A stretch of DNA of 64,000 nucleotides. It comes from Botryosphaeria dothidea (Eukaryota > Ascomycota > Dothideomycetes > Botryosphaeriales > Botryosphaeriaceae). The notes under the pieces are model-generated. The model did not search any database and was not told the origin of the DNA. It saw nothing but the letters and a program-made list of their open reading frames with translations. This document shows, one piece after another, positions 32,924-45,744 of this stretch (within the stretch, counting starts at the first letter, position 1; each line of letters starts with the position of its first letter). The stretch spans positions 62,001-126,000 of the forward strand of contig WWBZ02000002.1 of the NCBI GenBank assembly GCA_011503125.2, written 5' to 3'. A program made the position numbers and the translations under genes.

Positions 32924-35900
32924 CTACGCGAAATAGCTCTTCCACAGCACACCTTCTAGATCTTCTAGCTGTTCCGGTTCAAATGCCTGTAATCCATGTC
33001 AGAATTCTCAAATGCTTATCCAATTATTGTGGCGGTGGAGCCTTACCTTGACGTCAACATGCCAAGTGTCCTGCCTGGTCTTCTTGAAATCCGCGAGAAT
33101 CGACTTGACGCTCTTTCCAACAGTTCCTGGATCGCCCGCCGCTTTGATAGCCAGAGTAGCCAGTACGTCCGGCAGCCAAGAGGGCGGTGGCGACGTGTAG
33201 GGGAATGCTGAGATCAGTGCACCGAGGCCGAGCACGGCGGCATGGCGCACAAGAAGGAGCCTGTTCTGCTCCGGGGTGGGGGTTCCAGGGACCCGGCGTT
33301 TCGGGAGCGGGTTTTCACGGAGCATCTTGGAGAAGCGGTTACGCAGATCCTCAACCTGGCGATTGCGAAATTCCAAAGGCGAGCAGCGAATCAAGCCAGA
33401 CAAGGTCGTCTGAGCGCCTAGACGGACTTCGAGCTGCGAGTCGCCAAGCATGGCCGAAACGCAGTCAAAGAGAGCCTGCTGCTGTGTCTCGGTCATGAGG
33501 AAGAGGCGGCGGAAGTAGATGACTTGGATGTTGATGAGCACGCGCAGACGCTGGTGCCATGAAGTTGCGTTGCGGCCAATGCGAATCATGGCGTTGATAA
33601 AGTCCTCATCTTCGCCAGCACGGTGGGGGATGTTGGGTAAATGCCTGAAAACATGGTACGCCAAAGACTGCAGCTCGGGGTCCTCTTTGACATCCATCAT
33701 GTGCAGAAGCTGCTCCATGAAGAGGTTAGGGAAGAATTCCACAAGCTGAGTGCACTCGTAAGAGGCTAGGTTGGAGTCGAGCCACAGAAGAACCGTCTTG
33801 CTGGCCTGAGTGTAGGGCGTCGGCTGTTGTTCTCCAGCAGGGCGTTCCTTGCGCCATCTATCCAGCCTGTTGAAGACATCGGTAATAGTCTCTCTGAACT
33901 TTTCATCCGGCTGGTACGGCCTTATGCCGATGGAGGAAGCGCTCTTTTGCGCATCCACAAGCGCTTTCACGTTAGAGTACGACTCGTGGTACTTCACGCG
34001 ATAGATGGTGGCGATAGTCTGGCCCATGGCTTCACGCACCGCCTTATATGGGTGGTCGAGATGCTTCATGAAGTCTTCCAGGATGGGATTCTCGAGCTGG
34101 AAGTGCCAGCCACAATCGATGACACACTGCTGGAGTAGATTGATCTTGGAGCTCTCCTTGAAAGCCTGGCTCGAAGACATGTCCAACCGGAATGCAGCAA
34201 GACTATCAACAAGAGGCCAACTCCTTCTGGGATCCTTGCCTTGGAGCGCAATGTGAAGGAATGTCGTCCAGTATGAAGAGTTCTCTGGAGTGAGTCCGTC
34301 TTGGAATATGCCACGGACGAGCGGGAAGACATAGTCCCATACCTGAGTGCGCAAGTCCGTCTTCAGATCCGGGGCGCAACAGAGCAGAGCACCCATGATC
34401 TCGGATGTTGCTCGGTGCTGATGCTTGTCGGTGCCGTCGCTAAAGACAGACTTGGTGAGATCTTTGATGTCGTCGAACGTGGCCTCGGTCAGTCCTGAAA
34501 ACATGAGATCGAATGCATGTGTAAGCATCATCGCGCTTGTCATGCGGAAACGATCCTGCCCGGAGTCTCTGGGCTCTTGCTTCAAATAAGCAAAATAGGT
34601 GGAGAACCAGTTGCGGTCAATAATGCTGCCGATCTGCTTCCGGACCTTCGATTCGACGTCATCATACTCGAGTCCTTTAGTCTCAATCAAGAACGCGGGC
34701 ATTGTCTTGTTCCAGACCAGCCAACCGGGATAATCGAAATCCACATAATACTTGGCCTCGGGCTGTCCGAAACTGTTCAGGTATTCGTCTGTCCAAGAGG
34801 GGTCCTCATCTGCACGAGTTGGAACCTGGATCTTCTCGGGGACATCTTCTTGGCTTAAGATGTATTTCTCGTAACTGTGATGCGCAAGGCTGCGGGTCTG
34901 GACGAGTTGGAAGAAGCCAAGGAGTGCTCCTTGATAAAGGCTGCGAAGGGTCGGATGAGGATCGATTGTCCCCTTGGTTGCGAGATCAATCATTGCCTCC
35001 GAGGCAATGTTTTCGAAACGCATGCCAAGGTTGATGACCACAGTGGCGGTCCGGATAGCCTTTTTCCAATGCGATGCCCGAGCTTGCTCTACAAGCTCCG
35101 CGGAAAGCTCTGCCTTCTTGGATTCCACCTTTGCCCTTTTGTTCTTGACAGAATCGCGTTTCTTAGAGATCTTCGGTTTGAACTCTTCGATCTGTTTCTT
35201 CTCGATGTGCTCCACAATGGCTTCCACCACATCCTCATCAAGGATTACCATCCGTTCTAGTGGCTTACCCATGTCCATGATCTGGAATGTGGCGTTGGAC
35301 ACAAGCTTCTGGACGGATGGCTTGTCTGCCTCTGTGACCTCGATGAAAGACTTGATCAACTGGGGCGTGAACTTCCAGTTGCGTGAGATCGTCTTTGCCA
35401 GACTTCCGAAAAGCAGAGAAAACATGGCACCCTTGATGCGTGGGTAGTCGCTCTTCTTGACAGCTTCATCGAAAGCCTTGAGGAGAGGAGGAATCACGAG
35501 GGGCCTGGAACCGACGATGCACTTGACAGCCGATTCGTTGGCTGTTTGTGCTGTACGACGGATTTCTGTGTACAGAGAAACGCTTGAATGGGCCAAGTCC
35601 ATGAGCAACAACTCCTCGAGATCCGAGCGCTCACGTGGAGCCGCGTTGTGCCGCAAACGTTGGAGATGGTACACATACGCACGTCTCACCAGCAAAGGTC
35701 TTGGGTATTCCTTCCTGAGACCGCTGACCTTGAACGGGTGGACATCGGCGGCAAGCAGACGTGTTACTCGGTCGAGGACATGTGCGGACCTCTCAATGCC
35801 GACGTCTATGAACCAGGAACGGTAGGCATTGTACAGAGCGTTAAAACAGGGGACATCATCCTCCTGTTTCCCAACGAGGAATTCATGAATTCGATGGAGC

Positions 35901-38900
35901 GTGTAGCCAACGTCCTGGCGCAACTGATGCAGAAGACGATACTGCTCATTCGACTTGTCGCGAGTCCATGGATAGCCAACTTCATATTGGAATGTTGGCC
36001 TGGACTCATCGTCGTCTCCATCTCCAAGTTCGTTGTCGATGCCATCTTCCGAATCATCCTCCATGTCCGTATCCTGCTTCGGCTGTGACGAGGGTGCAGG
36101 ATACTTCGAGTCAAAAAGGACAGAGACGCCAGATATGATCAGCCGCAGTAACACGAGGTTCCGTGAAACCTCGTCCGACCATTCCTTTCCGGTCCCATCG
36201 CGCTTTACAGGAGAGTTATCACCAGTGAGAGCGTTGAGAGAGTCCATGGCACTCTTGACCTGAGATTCAAAAAGCTCGACGGCAAAGGTGATGCACTCCT
36301 TGCTTGGCACGTGCCATTTGACGCTGATGTCCTTAGCATTCGGCATTTTGCCCCAATCGTTGACTGTAAGGCCACGTTCGGCCTCACTCGGCTCATAAAT
36401 TGAATAATCAATCGTGTAGACGCAAGTGAGGTTGAGGAGCAGGTGGTGAATGAAGTTTGAAACGTGCACAGTGGGGATTCCACGGCAGTGCTCTTGCATA
36501 TACTTGGCAATGTCGAAGAGCTCGTCCTTGTATTCAAGCACAGCGTCTCCAACGTGAACAACGCACATACTCAGCAAGCTAATGTTCCAGACAAGCGCTC
36601 GGTCCCTGGGAAGAACTTCCGAGCCAGTGGTCCTCGAAGAACCCGCTCCATTCTCACCAATCTCGGTGCGAATACCCGCCAAAAGGTCGGGCAAAAGCCT
36701 CCGCAAGGTCTTTTGGGGGTTGACTTTGACGAGCCCATTGCAAATGAAAGCCATTGCGTCTCGCGCTTGGTGTATCACATGATTGGTGACGAAGTTTGCG
36801 ATTTTGTCCAATGCTATGTCGAACAATTCTGGCGAAAGGGAAGCCAATAGGGGAGTGAATGCCGCAGGGAGCGTGTTCACGACATTCTCCTCTGGCGACC
36901 CGCTTCTCACACGTGAGGCGTCGGGAAGGTTTTCGAGGAGCGTGAAGACACGACCAAGGAAGGTGATGACGAACTCGGCGAATCCTGTGGTTGATGACCT
37001 CAAGATTGCCTCCTCTTCCTCGTCGGAAAGCTCTTTCTCGTAATCAAACTCCACGCCGGCCCCGTCTCTATCGAGACGATCAACTTGCGATGCAATCCAC
37101 TGTAGAGCAAGGTCCGGGGTGCTCTCCTGTTCAGGCATGGGAGTGACAGTGCCAGAGCCTTGTTTCTCGATCCCACCGTTCGTCATAGCAATATCGCTAC
37201 CTGGGTGGTCCCTCTTCTCCTTGGTAAGGTCGTGAAATGGGATGATGTAGGAGACGGATTGGATGTAGCTGAGGGTATGCAAAGTCTTCTCGAGATCATT
37301 CGCATCAATACCCGGAAGCGCGAGGCCGAGGAGAGTGGTGATGTGACAACGATAACCTTTAGTCCTCACCATTGTCTTAGAGAGCATGTGGAGGGCTCGT
37401 ATCGAGGAGATGGTGCGATGGACTTCAACTAAGCCCTGCATAGCCGGATAGATGCGCTGAAGAGCACCAGGGAGAATGAGGTTGGGCTCGAGGTATGCCA
37501 GGCACTGCAATGTGGACAAGGAGAAATTGATTGCAGTGCCACTCTTGGCGAAGATGCCCATGAAGATAACGTCCCTCAAACACAGGACAAACCTCCTCTT
37601 GATTGCATCATTGAGGCGTCTCTCCTGAGGAACTTCCATCTCTCCGCTGTGCTCTCGATTCCACCGCATCACAAAGAAATCCGCAAGGTAGTAGACCAGC
37701 TGGGAGAGAGTCTTGGTCCAACTACCGGAATTTGAGGGGTGGTAGAAAGTCTCAACCGCTTGAATGAGCCCTTCCAATCTTGCCAGAATTGAGTCCGGCT
37801 TATCCAAACAAGCCGGCGAAAGGGACATCACGATCCAGCGAGCAATGTGGTGAGCAATGGGATGCTTTCTCTGGTCCCTATCCAACATTATTGCCAGACC
37901 TGCACCTGCATCCACGCTTGAACTGTATGGAGATGTGGATTGGCCGACTGGAATCTCGAGTAGTCGGAGGACAGCAGTGAAGATCAGTTGAGACTGATCC
38001 CGCGTGTACAGGCCGTGTTCAGAGAAAGGGATGGACTTCGAGGACAGCGAATCGCGAGCGAGGCGGGAGCAGATGTCGATGAAGTGGACGTCGAACAACC
38101 GAGAGCGGTTCACGAGAGACCAAAGGTGGAAGAAAGTTGGGAGGTAGTGCTGCGGCTGGAGATCTGGGCGATCAGCAGGAGCGGGTGTCGTGGGCAAGAT
38201 CAGGTTCAACAATCCTACAACCACATACGCGCCTTCGGCGAATGAGGTACTGAAGAAAGGTAGGAACTCGTCCAGCATAGCTGGGATCTCTTGAGGATCA
38301 AAGTATAACTGCGCAAAAGTACATAGCTTTGTGACAGTCCGGATGTTCCGCCTGAAGTTGGTCATTGTGGATGACCCTGACTCGGAGGGTAGCACATAGT
38401 TCTTGAGCTCCTTATAGAGCGGCCTCCAGTCAAGGGTGAGGTCCTTGCCGGGGCGAAGGTAATGCTTGCGCCTATAGTCTGTCAGGAGCTGCACGTCACC
38501 GTACTCATGGAGGGGAAATATCAACTCACTTCGTCAGGACCATAAACATGCTGGCGAACCTCTCGGCCACCAGGATATCCAGTCCCGGTGCCAAGGCAAG
38601 CTCATAGTAGAGCTTGATCAGCCTGACGCGAATATCGCGGGGCAGATCGAACTTAAGGGATAGCCATCCACGAATCTCTCGGGTCCAGTGCACCGCACCG
38701 GGCGAGAAGTCCCCAGCAGCCACAGCAACGTAGAGATGCTTTATGCAGGTGTTGAGATTCTCTAACCGCTCAGCCTCGGACTCGGATTCATAGGGCAGGT
38801 ATTTGGTGTATGGGAAGGTTCGAGGGCGGACGCGGTTGGGACGGTCTTTGGAATTGGCATCGCCGTTGGCGTCCTCCCAGTCTGCACCAGGTGAGGTAGC

Positions 38901-38972
38901 GCGCGATAAGTCTGCGCCATTGGGCCCGTCGACAGCGTTGAGGAGCTGGCCTAAACGCTCGAGGCCCGCCAT
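32924..38972 (-). CDS. BLM10: Proteasome activator BLM10/PA200
   Basis: HEAT-repeat activator that caps the 20S proteasome and promotes ubiquitin-independent degradation, also in the nucleus. Three exons (38530..38972, 33047..38471, 32924..32986) join in frame to 1976 aa, in the family range. The N-terminal block includes YLPYESESEAERLENLN. The first intron (58 bp, GTGAGT..TATAG) restores SMFMVLTKRKHYLRPGKDL; without it the two long frames disagree. Central acidic loops occur near residues 820-860. C-terminal HEAT repeats run to the last small exon, EPEQLEDLEGVLWKSYFA. The protein ends in Y-F-A; yeast Blm10 and human PA200 end in Y-Y-A (the HbYX docking motif). It is divergent from PSF3 with about 970 bp between starts. 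Confidence 0.96.
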
Positions 38973-39945
38973 GTTGGCGAGGTTGGATCGGCCTCGTCCG
39001 AGAGCGGTCGGGTGGTGTCGCGTGAGAGGCGGGTTCGCAGAAGGATGGAGGATGCGGATGTAGATGGAGAGGTGGCTGGGCGTGTTCAGTTATCTGGTGG
39101 ATGCGGGCGCAGTCCAGCGGCTGTACGACGGTCTGGGGCTGTTCTGGGCGATGACGCTCGACAGCAGCGGCGACATGGACGACGGGGTCGAGAATTTGGA
39201 ATGCTTCGGACGGCCTGCACGCAGCCGTGGGTTCGCGTCGTCCGGGCGGAGACGGAGAACGGGAGTCGGCGTTGCGTGCGGGAGAGAGAGAGGGTGCGAA
39301 GGTTAGTAAGATGACCCGCACCGCGGATGGAGGTGCAGTGGAAGCTATGACAAGGTCGAGCTCGGTCTCGCCTGGCGAAGAGGGTGGAGCTGCGCGCGCC
39401 GTTTCTCGTCTCCCAACCGCTGTTGAAGGCCGCCGTCAACGACTGCACACCAATCAGCGACGGCGAGTTTGACAGGCACGCAGAGGGAATAGACGCAGAG
39501 AGGCCTGGACAGCTGGCACCAGTCGAGCGGAATTGAAGCAGGACTGCACGTCTGCTCTGCATCCAGCGCGCGCGGCAACCTTTTATTCCCTAACGCCGCC
39601 AGGCAATCATCAAGTACGCAATCACCCAGAGCTCGAAACGCCTAGAGGTAAGCAAGCACTGGCAAGGCAACCCCCAGCTCGCGTTCGCGCATTCGCCCGC
39701 CTCGTGGCTTACGCGCCGCTGCGCTTGCATGGCACCGCCGCCATACGAGAGACTCTTGCCCTGCTGATCGCCCGTCTCGCTGCCTTTGCAACCGCGGAGC
39801 GCGTCGCGTGAGCGTGTATTTCCATTTTCGGCCACCGATCCGCATTCCAGCATCTACTGACAAAAGCATCTAGGCACGCATGCTGCCTTATCCGCAGCCA
39901 GCCTGTTGTTTTGATACTATTCCTGGTTGCTAGAAAAGAAAAGCC
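38973..39945. promoter_or_regulatory. Divergent promoter region BLM10 / PSF3
   Basis: Both start codons point outwards from this 973-bp stretch. GC-rich, with several short frames and no recognised gene or TATA box. Confidence 0.5.
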
Positions 39946-40742
39946 ATGAGTTCGTACTACGACATAGACGCGATCCTTACAGACTCGCAAGTGTGTTCCC
40001 CCGCTGCGCCGCTCACAAGACTCTCAGCCACTAACGCGTAATTAATAGAAAGTACCATGCACTTTCGAACTCACTGTCCCCGGTCTGGGTTATCTGGATG
40101 GTAATGCTGGGCAAGATGTAGGTAATCCCTTCACCGGCATCCTGAAGGAGGCTGACGGGGCAACCTCAGATGAAGCAAGGCACCAAGGTAGAACTGCCAC
40201 TGTGGCTGGGCGAAATGTTGGCCGTCAGGTAAGGCTTAATGTAACGAATCTCTTCTATCTATTCCCTTTGGATCGAGGGTTACGTCCCTCCTTGAGGCTG
40301 TGTAATTAATGCATCTTCACCAGTGCACCCGCCGCAAATACAAGTATGGCAACTCTCGATCTCCCAGTTGCTCTCTCTGCACGCGTCATGAACGCTCTCA
40401 AGGCCGATCCTCGTATGGTTGACCTTAGAGCGCTTGCGCCGCATTTCTATGCGCTGGGGGCACGGATGCTCGAACTATTCGAGGAGGAAGAGATGGGCGA
40501 AATCCTCGCAGACAGCTTCAAGTCGCGTGCAAAAGTTATTGCTGACCAAGCCCACAACCCTCGAGGAGCGCTAGGAGAAGGGGCTGATTTTATGAGAGGT
40601 CTTGATGAGAACGAAAGGCAGTGTAAGTTTCTGTTCTCTTCAATGGGTACTAAACGAGGCTTATGCAAAGGTAGTGTTTCGAGCTGCTCACGATAGCGCG
40701 AAAGCTGTGCGGACGTGGATTGCAGAGAACAAGAAGAAATGA
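39946..40742 (+). CDS. PSF3: GINS complex subunit PSF3
   Basis: Subunit of the GINS tetramer, part of the CMG replicative helicase; nuclear. Five exons (39946..39990, 40049..40117, 40170..40228, 40324..40622, 40675..40742) join in frame to 179 aa, normal for PSF3. It opens MSSYYDIDAILTDSQ and continues KVPCTFELTVPGLGYLD, the classic Psf3 N-terminal beta domain. KVELPLWLGEMLAV and the helical domain with DLPVALSARVMNAL and LRALAPHFYALG follow, ending RTWIAENKKK. The second intron could be mistaken for coding, but removing it joins the domain exactly. It is convergent with the prenyltransferase gene across 284 bp. Confidence 0.95.
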
Positions 40743-41026
40743 TGCTTAGTACCATACTCTTATTTTCTCGGCTGCATGTACCTGACTTCTTTGGCATAAT
40801 TGGCGTCACTGATGGACGGATAGCATTTGCAAGGCGAGGTATACCAGACAAGAAGTATTCAATAGTCTATGGTCTAGATAAAAAGATGACCCCTTAAACT
40901 CCCGCTCTAGCTTTTGCATGTGATACTGAAGGCATCAGCGTCGTCCTTGGTGCAAACTAATCCTGGGTATCTACACTGTGCTCTTTCCTTTCGAGCAAAC
41001 TACTCCTGTCCAGATGCGTCCTTTCT

Positions 41027-42210
41027 TCACGCGACCTTCAGCCTTACTCTGCCCTTCTCTTCGTTCTCTATCTTCCTCTGCCTCCATTGCCACTCCACCA
41101 ACACGGGTAGGAACTGCCACAGATCGAACTCAGGCCACAAGCAGTCTAAGAACACAACCTCCGTGTTCTCGTGGCATTGCCATAGCATAAAATCGCTCAG
41201 ACGCTGAACACCGGATGTGCGAATCAGCAAGTCCAGGGGCGGGTTTCCCTCCGTGAACATGTGGTCCGTGAGCGTCTGAGCCGTGATGGTCTCCGGGTCT
41301 GGATAGTTGTCCGGCACCTTCTCGTCCCTCAGCCCGTCCGTGGAATCATGTAAGGTCATGGAATTTGTGGAAGCGACGTCGGAGACGGGTGCATCCGAGT
41401 TTTTCTCCGGGTTAAGGGAAGCAGGAGCGCTGCCGTCGCGCTCAGGGGATTCTTCCTCAGAAACAGTCGTGAGGTTACGCGCGCGGATGTTCCGGGTGAT
41501 GTGGCCTTCAGAGAATGGTCGGCGAAGAGGAGGTGGGTGGGGTTTGCTATAGTCTACGACGGTGTTGCGGATTGCGGTGGTGATTTCGTCTCGGGAGGTG
41601 TAAGGAAAGCAGACATTAAGGATAGCCCTAGAATCGGTCAGCAAAGGTCGCTAAAAATAAGATTCTCCTTTCCTTACTTGTTGTTTCCCTTGGTCATCTC
41701 CACGGCTCGGTCCATAGCCTCAATCACATCGGGCTTCACAAGGTCTCGCTGTCCCAGGATGCGGATGCTTGCACCGTAGCGGTCCAGTAAATCGCCGTGT
41801 TGGGCAAGCTGTGAAAGCTTGAACTTCGCCATGTCCATCAACGCATCCACCTCATACTTGGAGCGCTTGAAGTTCTCAATGCTGAAGGCATAGATGGTCA
41901 CGACTTTGACCCCGGACTTGTAGCACACTTCCAGAATCTGTGGCGCGTTAGCATACAGCCAGCGGTAACACACGAGATGATATACCCTTGCCAAAGCCTC
42001 AAAGCCAAGGTTGTGTCCCTCCACGGTCTCAATGTGGTGGCTGCGAGCGTAGCGCCTGTTGCCGTCCATGACAAATGCGACGTGTTGCGGAATGGGACCC
42101 TGACGGAGGGCTCCAATGAGGAGCTCGCGCAGACGCTGAATGCTCCATACTATAGGTGGCGACATGAGAAGCCATTTCCGAAATTGGGAAAGGTGGAGAG
42201 AGGAAGACAT
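41027..42210 (-). CDS. RER2: Dehydrodolichyl diphosphate synthase (cis-prenyltransferase)
   Basis: Makes long-chain dehydrodolichyl diphosphate from FPP and IPP for dolichol-dependent glycosylation at the ER. Exons 41678..42210 and 41027..41627 (50-bp intron) give 377 aa. Conserved regions: HVAFVMDGNRRYARSH (catalytic Asp), EGHNLGFEAL, VVTIYAFSIENFKRS, and after the intron CFPYTSRDEI, DLLIRTSGVQRLSDFMLWQC, and VFLDCLWPEFDLWQFLP. Between DEITTAI and the LIRTSG region lies a low-complexity insertion of about 90 residues rich in Pro, Ser and Glu. I believe this is usual in filamentous fungi. Active-site residues mark it as the catalytic Rer2/Srt1 type rather than the Nus1 partner. Divergent from the Cys-Pro protein gene. 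Confidence 0.94.
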
Positions 42211-42791
42211 GTTGCTGGAGAGCTCTCAGGCGCGCGGTGGAGCTGGTAATGCGACGTAACGGCAGAGGTGGAGCGAGCAGAGGGGAGATGTGAGAGCAAG
42301 AAATAGTGGCGACCAGGTGAGATCAGTGCCAGCGAGCTCATAAAACGGCTCTAGAGGCAACACATACGTACGGGGGAGTTGCGTACAACATCGAGGCTCA
42401 GTCGATCGTTGGGACTTGGCCGACGCAGATGCCAGGATGTGCTGCTGGGCGCGGGTGCGCGGGTGCAGTTCGGCACAGCGGCAACAGCAGCGCCATCTTT
42501 TTTCCTCGCGTCCGTTTCTCGCCACGACCTTCACCCCCGTTCCTTCCTCGTGTGAGGCCATCACGAGATCGCGCCTGCCATCTCTCCACATCCTCGCGTC
42601 TCGCTCTCGCGGGGTGGAACGCAGTCCCAATGTGAGAACCACGCGCATCGTGTCGGATCCTTCACAATCTGCGCGACAACCAACCCCCGACATCGCCGCC
42701 TTTGTCGGGCCCCGAAACACCCGACGGCTTATAAAGCCAAGGCAGCAATAGAACTCAAAGTTACGGCTCTGCGCCACTCCCTCCGCCAGCC
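42211..42791. promoter_or_regulatory. Divergent promoter region RER2 / Cys-Pro protein
   Basis: 581 bp between two outward start codons. A TATAAA box at 42730..42735 lies 57 bp before the plus-strand start. No gene supported inside. Confidence 0.5.
42730..42735 (+). promoter_or_regulatory. TATA box of Cys-Pro motif protein gene
   Basis: TATAAA on the plus strand, 57 bp upstream of the start codon at 42792, within GGCTTATAAAGCC. The spacing fits a core promoter with a short leader. Confidence 0.5.
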
Positions 42792-44571
42792 ATGACCGCC
42801 AACGGGGATCAGGCGGTGGGCCAAATCGTCGAGCAGCTTGCAGTCGGCTTTGACACTCTATCTTCGGAGTATCGCATTCTGTACGATCGTCATCGCGAGC
42901 TCGAGAATAAGCTCGCATGGGCAAAGCAACAGGTCAGTAACCAACAACCTCTCTGATGTACAGCCCTCAACCCCCATCTCCATCACACCTACCTCTCTAT
43001 GATGAAAGAAAAATTTAGCTCTAGAACTGCAGCTGCTCAGCAGCGGTGTCGACCTTTCTTCACTTTCTGATCTTATCTTTTGGCCCATATGCTACTGCCA
43101 TTCCCATAGTCCATTGACTCTGGCGCTGACTTGACCAAAATAGTATCTCGATCTTCTCAAGCGATTCACTCCCGATATTGCCTTGCAAGATCATAAGGTG
43201 TTTGTCCAGAGCCTGGAAGAAGTCGAAAGACACGGCCAGGGAGGACCGCTGGACTGGCTTGATGCTCTTGCCGAGAGCGATGACGGTGATCGCAGGACTG
43301 GCGCCTACATTGTTCGGCAAGCGGAGCGCGCCCGCGACCAACTGAAGTACCAACGTCCACTGCAAAGTCCGCTGAAAGAGGCGGAAGGCGTGAAGATTTG
43401 GAACGGGCGGACAGGCGATCGAGCGTCCGAGAGGATATCAAAGCTTGAAAGCTTGAGGCAAGCCGCTTCTGCGGCGGAGCTGGAAAGGGACTTTACCACT
43501 CCTGGAACACCCGGTAAGCTGGGTTGTCCGTTCGGCACTCCCAGTATGCGCGGACGGTCTACCAGCGGAAGAGGGAGCATGGGCACACCTAGTCGGTCGC
43601 AGTCGAGAATTCTCCCGCATGCCATGCGGTCGAAGCGTTCTTCTTTCAACGACCCAGTCAGAGCTGAGATGTGTGGTTTCGAACCGCCCCAATCTCCAGA
43701 TCCATCAGTGTCAGGCTCAGCCGCGCCAGTGTGTCCGATCCGCTTTATGGATGATCACTCGCCGGAAGACATAGCAAAATACTTTGAAAACCACAAGCAT
43801 GAACTGCCTCGAAGTCATGAGGTTTGCATCAAACGCTTTCAAAGCAATGCCGAGAGTATCCGCCAGCTGGACGCCAAGTACGGCAATTTGGTCAACATGA
43901 TTCAAGGATTAGGAGAAAAGCATCAGCCTATGTTGAAGGAGACACCTGCCGATGAAGAAGATGTGGTCGATGAAACTGAGTCCAACACCAGGGTCGCAGA
44001 TTGGGCCAAAGCTGTTAGCACGACCGCTCAGCCTGGCGGTGACGCTACCCCAGATCCAGAGCAGCCGTTGCCTGAAGAGGAGGAACGACAGCCCCACTTC
44101 GACAGACCGATGAAGGAGATACGCGTTGGCGAATCTCCCAGTCGGCCCTGGGGTATCAGCGTCCCAGCTGCCTACAACAAGCCACCTAGTGTGGCTACAG
44201 ACGGAGTCGTGACTGCTTCCCCTGTGCAAGAGTCTCCTCCTGCACCTCCCGTTCCAGTTGTCGCCGAAGGCAAGAAGCCTGGGAAGTGCCCCTTTGATCA
44301 TACCAAGCTGCGTGGTGGTCCTCCACCAGTCGCTAAAGTGGACAAACCTGGAACAGAGCACGAGCCTGAACAGAAAACCCTTCAGCCAGAGACTCAGACA
44401 GCTCAGCCGCCTCAGCCGCCGCCAAATGGCGGGCTCAACATCATCAAGCCGGGTCTGGAATCACCAAATCAACCACAGATGGTGTTCACGGGCCCGGTAT
44501 TCATTGGATATTCTATGGAGCAGGCAATAGTTTTGCTGCAACAGACCGGGATCGCTGGGAAGACAGGTTGA
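42792..44571 (+). CDS. Fungal hypothetical protein with three Cys-Pro motifs
   Basis: I do not recognise a named family. Exons 42792..42932 and 43144..44571 (211-bp intron) join in frame to 522 aa. The N-terminal 120 residues look helical/coiled-coil (SSEYRILYDRHRELENKLAWAKQQ region) and end in an ordered block VFVQSLEEVERHGQGGPLDW. The rest is largely disordered, Pro/Ser/Glu-rich, with an ordered island CPIRFMDDHSPEDIAKYFE followed by a helical stretch to about residue 300. Three CP dipeptides, each followed by a hydrophobic residue, occur at about residues 175 (GCPFG), 244 (VCPIRF) and 429 (KCPFDH). This resembles heme-regulatory motifs or a metal site. The C-terminus PQMVFTGPVFIGYSMEQA looks conserved-like. 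The ORF and intron are convincing; function is unknown. Confidence 0.8.
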
Positions 44572-45744
44572 GGTCCAGCCGCCTCATTTTCGACCATAGA
44601 GGGATAATATCCTGGGCATATGCCGAGTTCTTGCGCACACTACTTTTTCTATCCCTTGGCCATATATATTTTCTGGGGTCTAATGTCTTGATATTCCTAC
44701 GATGTTTGACAGGGGATACACTACCTGTTCATGTTAATTTGTTCTTCGACAGGCGCTGTCGGCAGGCTGGCAAGTGGCTCTATTAGGTGGAACAGAAATT
44801 TGAGCTCGTGCACGTCCCCAACCCAGTTGCTCTCCAGAGAGGTGCTGCAACCGATGGGGAGCGCAGATTACGATGTTTTCATGAATAAACCAGACAGGGA
44901 ATTGAAGCGTTCGTTCGGGAAGCTTAGCAACAATATACTTGCGTCTAGACGAATTATTAGACTGCTCATGAACGTATGCTTGTGGGAGGCCGTTACCGCT
45001 AAGCGTCGGCTCCAACGCCCCTCCGTAGATCCGCTGACTCGCTCGCTTGCAAAAGAGGCGACGACGCGATGGAACTCCATCGTCGAAAGTCTTACTTCAT
45101 CTTCACGGAGCGTGACATCAATTTGAGTTAGAATAAATACAGCCAATATACCTCGCTCTGGCGCAAGCCCACAAGCCTTGCCGGTTTCAGCGCTAGGGTC
45201 CCTGCTGATCGTGCGCTGCGAACACGATGGATCAACTGAGGCGCGCAAGACGGCCGTTGATGCTCGTAGCGAAGTCGCAGGGCTGGACGAGGCTGATGCA
45301 TGCTTGGCTCAGCCTCGGCCTCGTTCCTGGCATGCCGCTTTTCCGGACAAATTACGAAGGGGCTGGCAGCGATGTGGTGTGCCTCCGCGCGCAGCATAAA
45401 GCATCTGGCGACCTGGTGTCAAGCTCTGCGAATGTTTTGCAACCCACATGTGCTGTACGCTGCTTGACGCGGCGGGGCCTGTGTGGACGCGCAACCCTTG
45501 CTTAAGCCCGGCAGCCCCAGGTTCCGGCGGCGCAGCCTGCTCCCTGCATCTTTCCCGCCGACCCGCACGCGCTGACGCCTCCACTCTCCGTCAATCGCTC
45601 GTTCAGCTGCATGTCCCACACACTCGTTTCTTCTGCCTGAGACAACGCTTGTCTTCGCCCCCGAGGGCTCTTTGTGTCCTTCTCGTCGCCGCCCTCCATT
45701 AATGCTGTCCTCCGGCCCTCACAATCGCAGCAGCAGTAGCGACC
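44572..45744. other. Intergenic upstream of carboxypeptidase gene
   Basis: 1.17 kb between tandem plus-strand genes. Contains short open frames without recognisable features; the right part is the promoter and leader of the carboxypeptidase gene. Confidence 0.45.

Noticed and set aside
38471..38537. Apparent frameshift between the two long BLM10 reading frames
   Set aside because: Explained by a normal 58-bp intron (38472..38529) with GTGAGT donor and TATAG acceptor that restores TKRKHYLRPG.
40118..40169. Possible in-frame coding continuation in PSF3
   Set aside because: Removing it as a 52-bp GTAGGT..CTCAG intron joins the conserved Psf3 beta domain; retaining it inserts unrelated residues.
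41300..41570. Low-complexity insertion in the cis-prenyltransferase as a novelty
   Set aside because: Insertions of this kind at this site are, to my knowledge, usual in filamentous fungal Rer2-type proteins.
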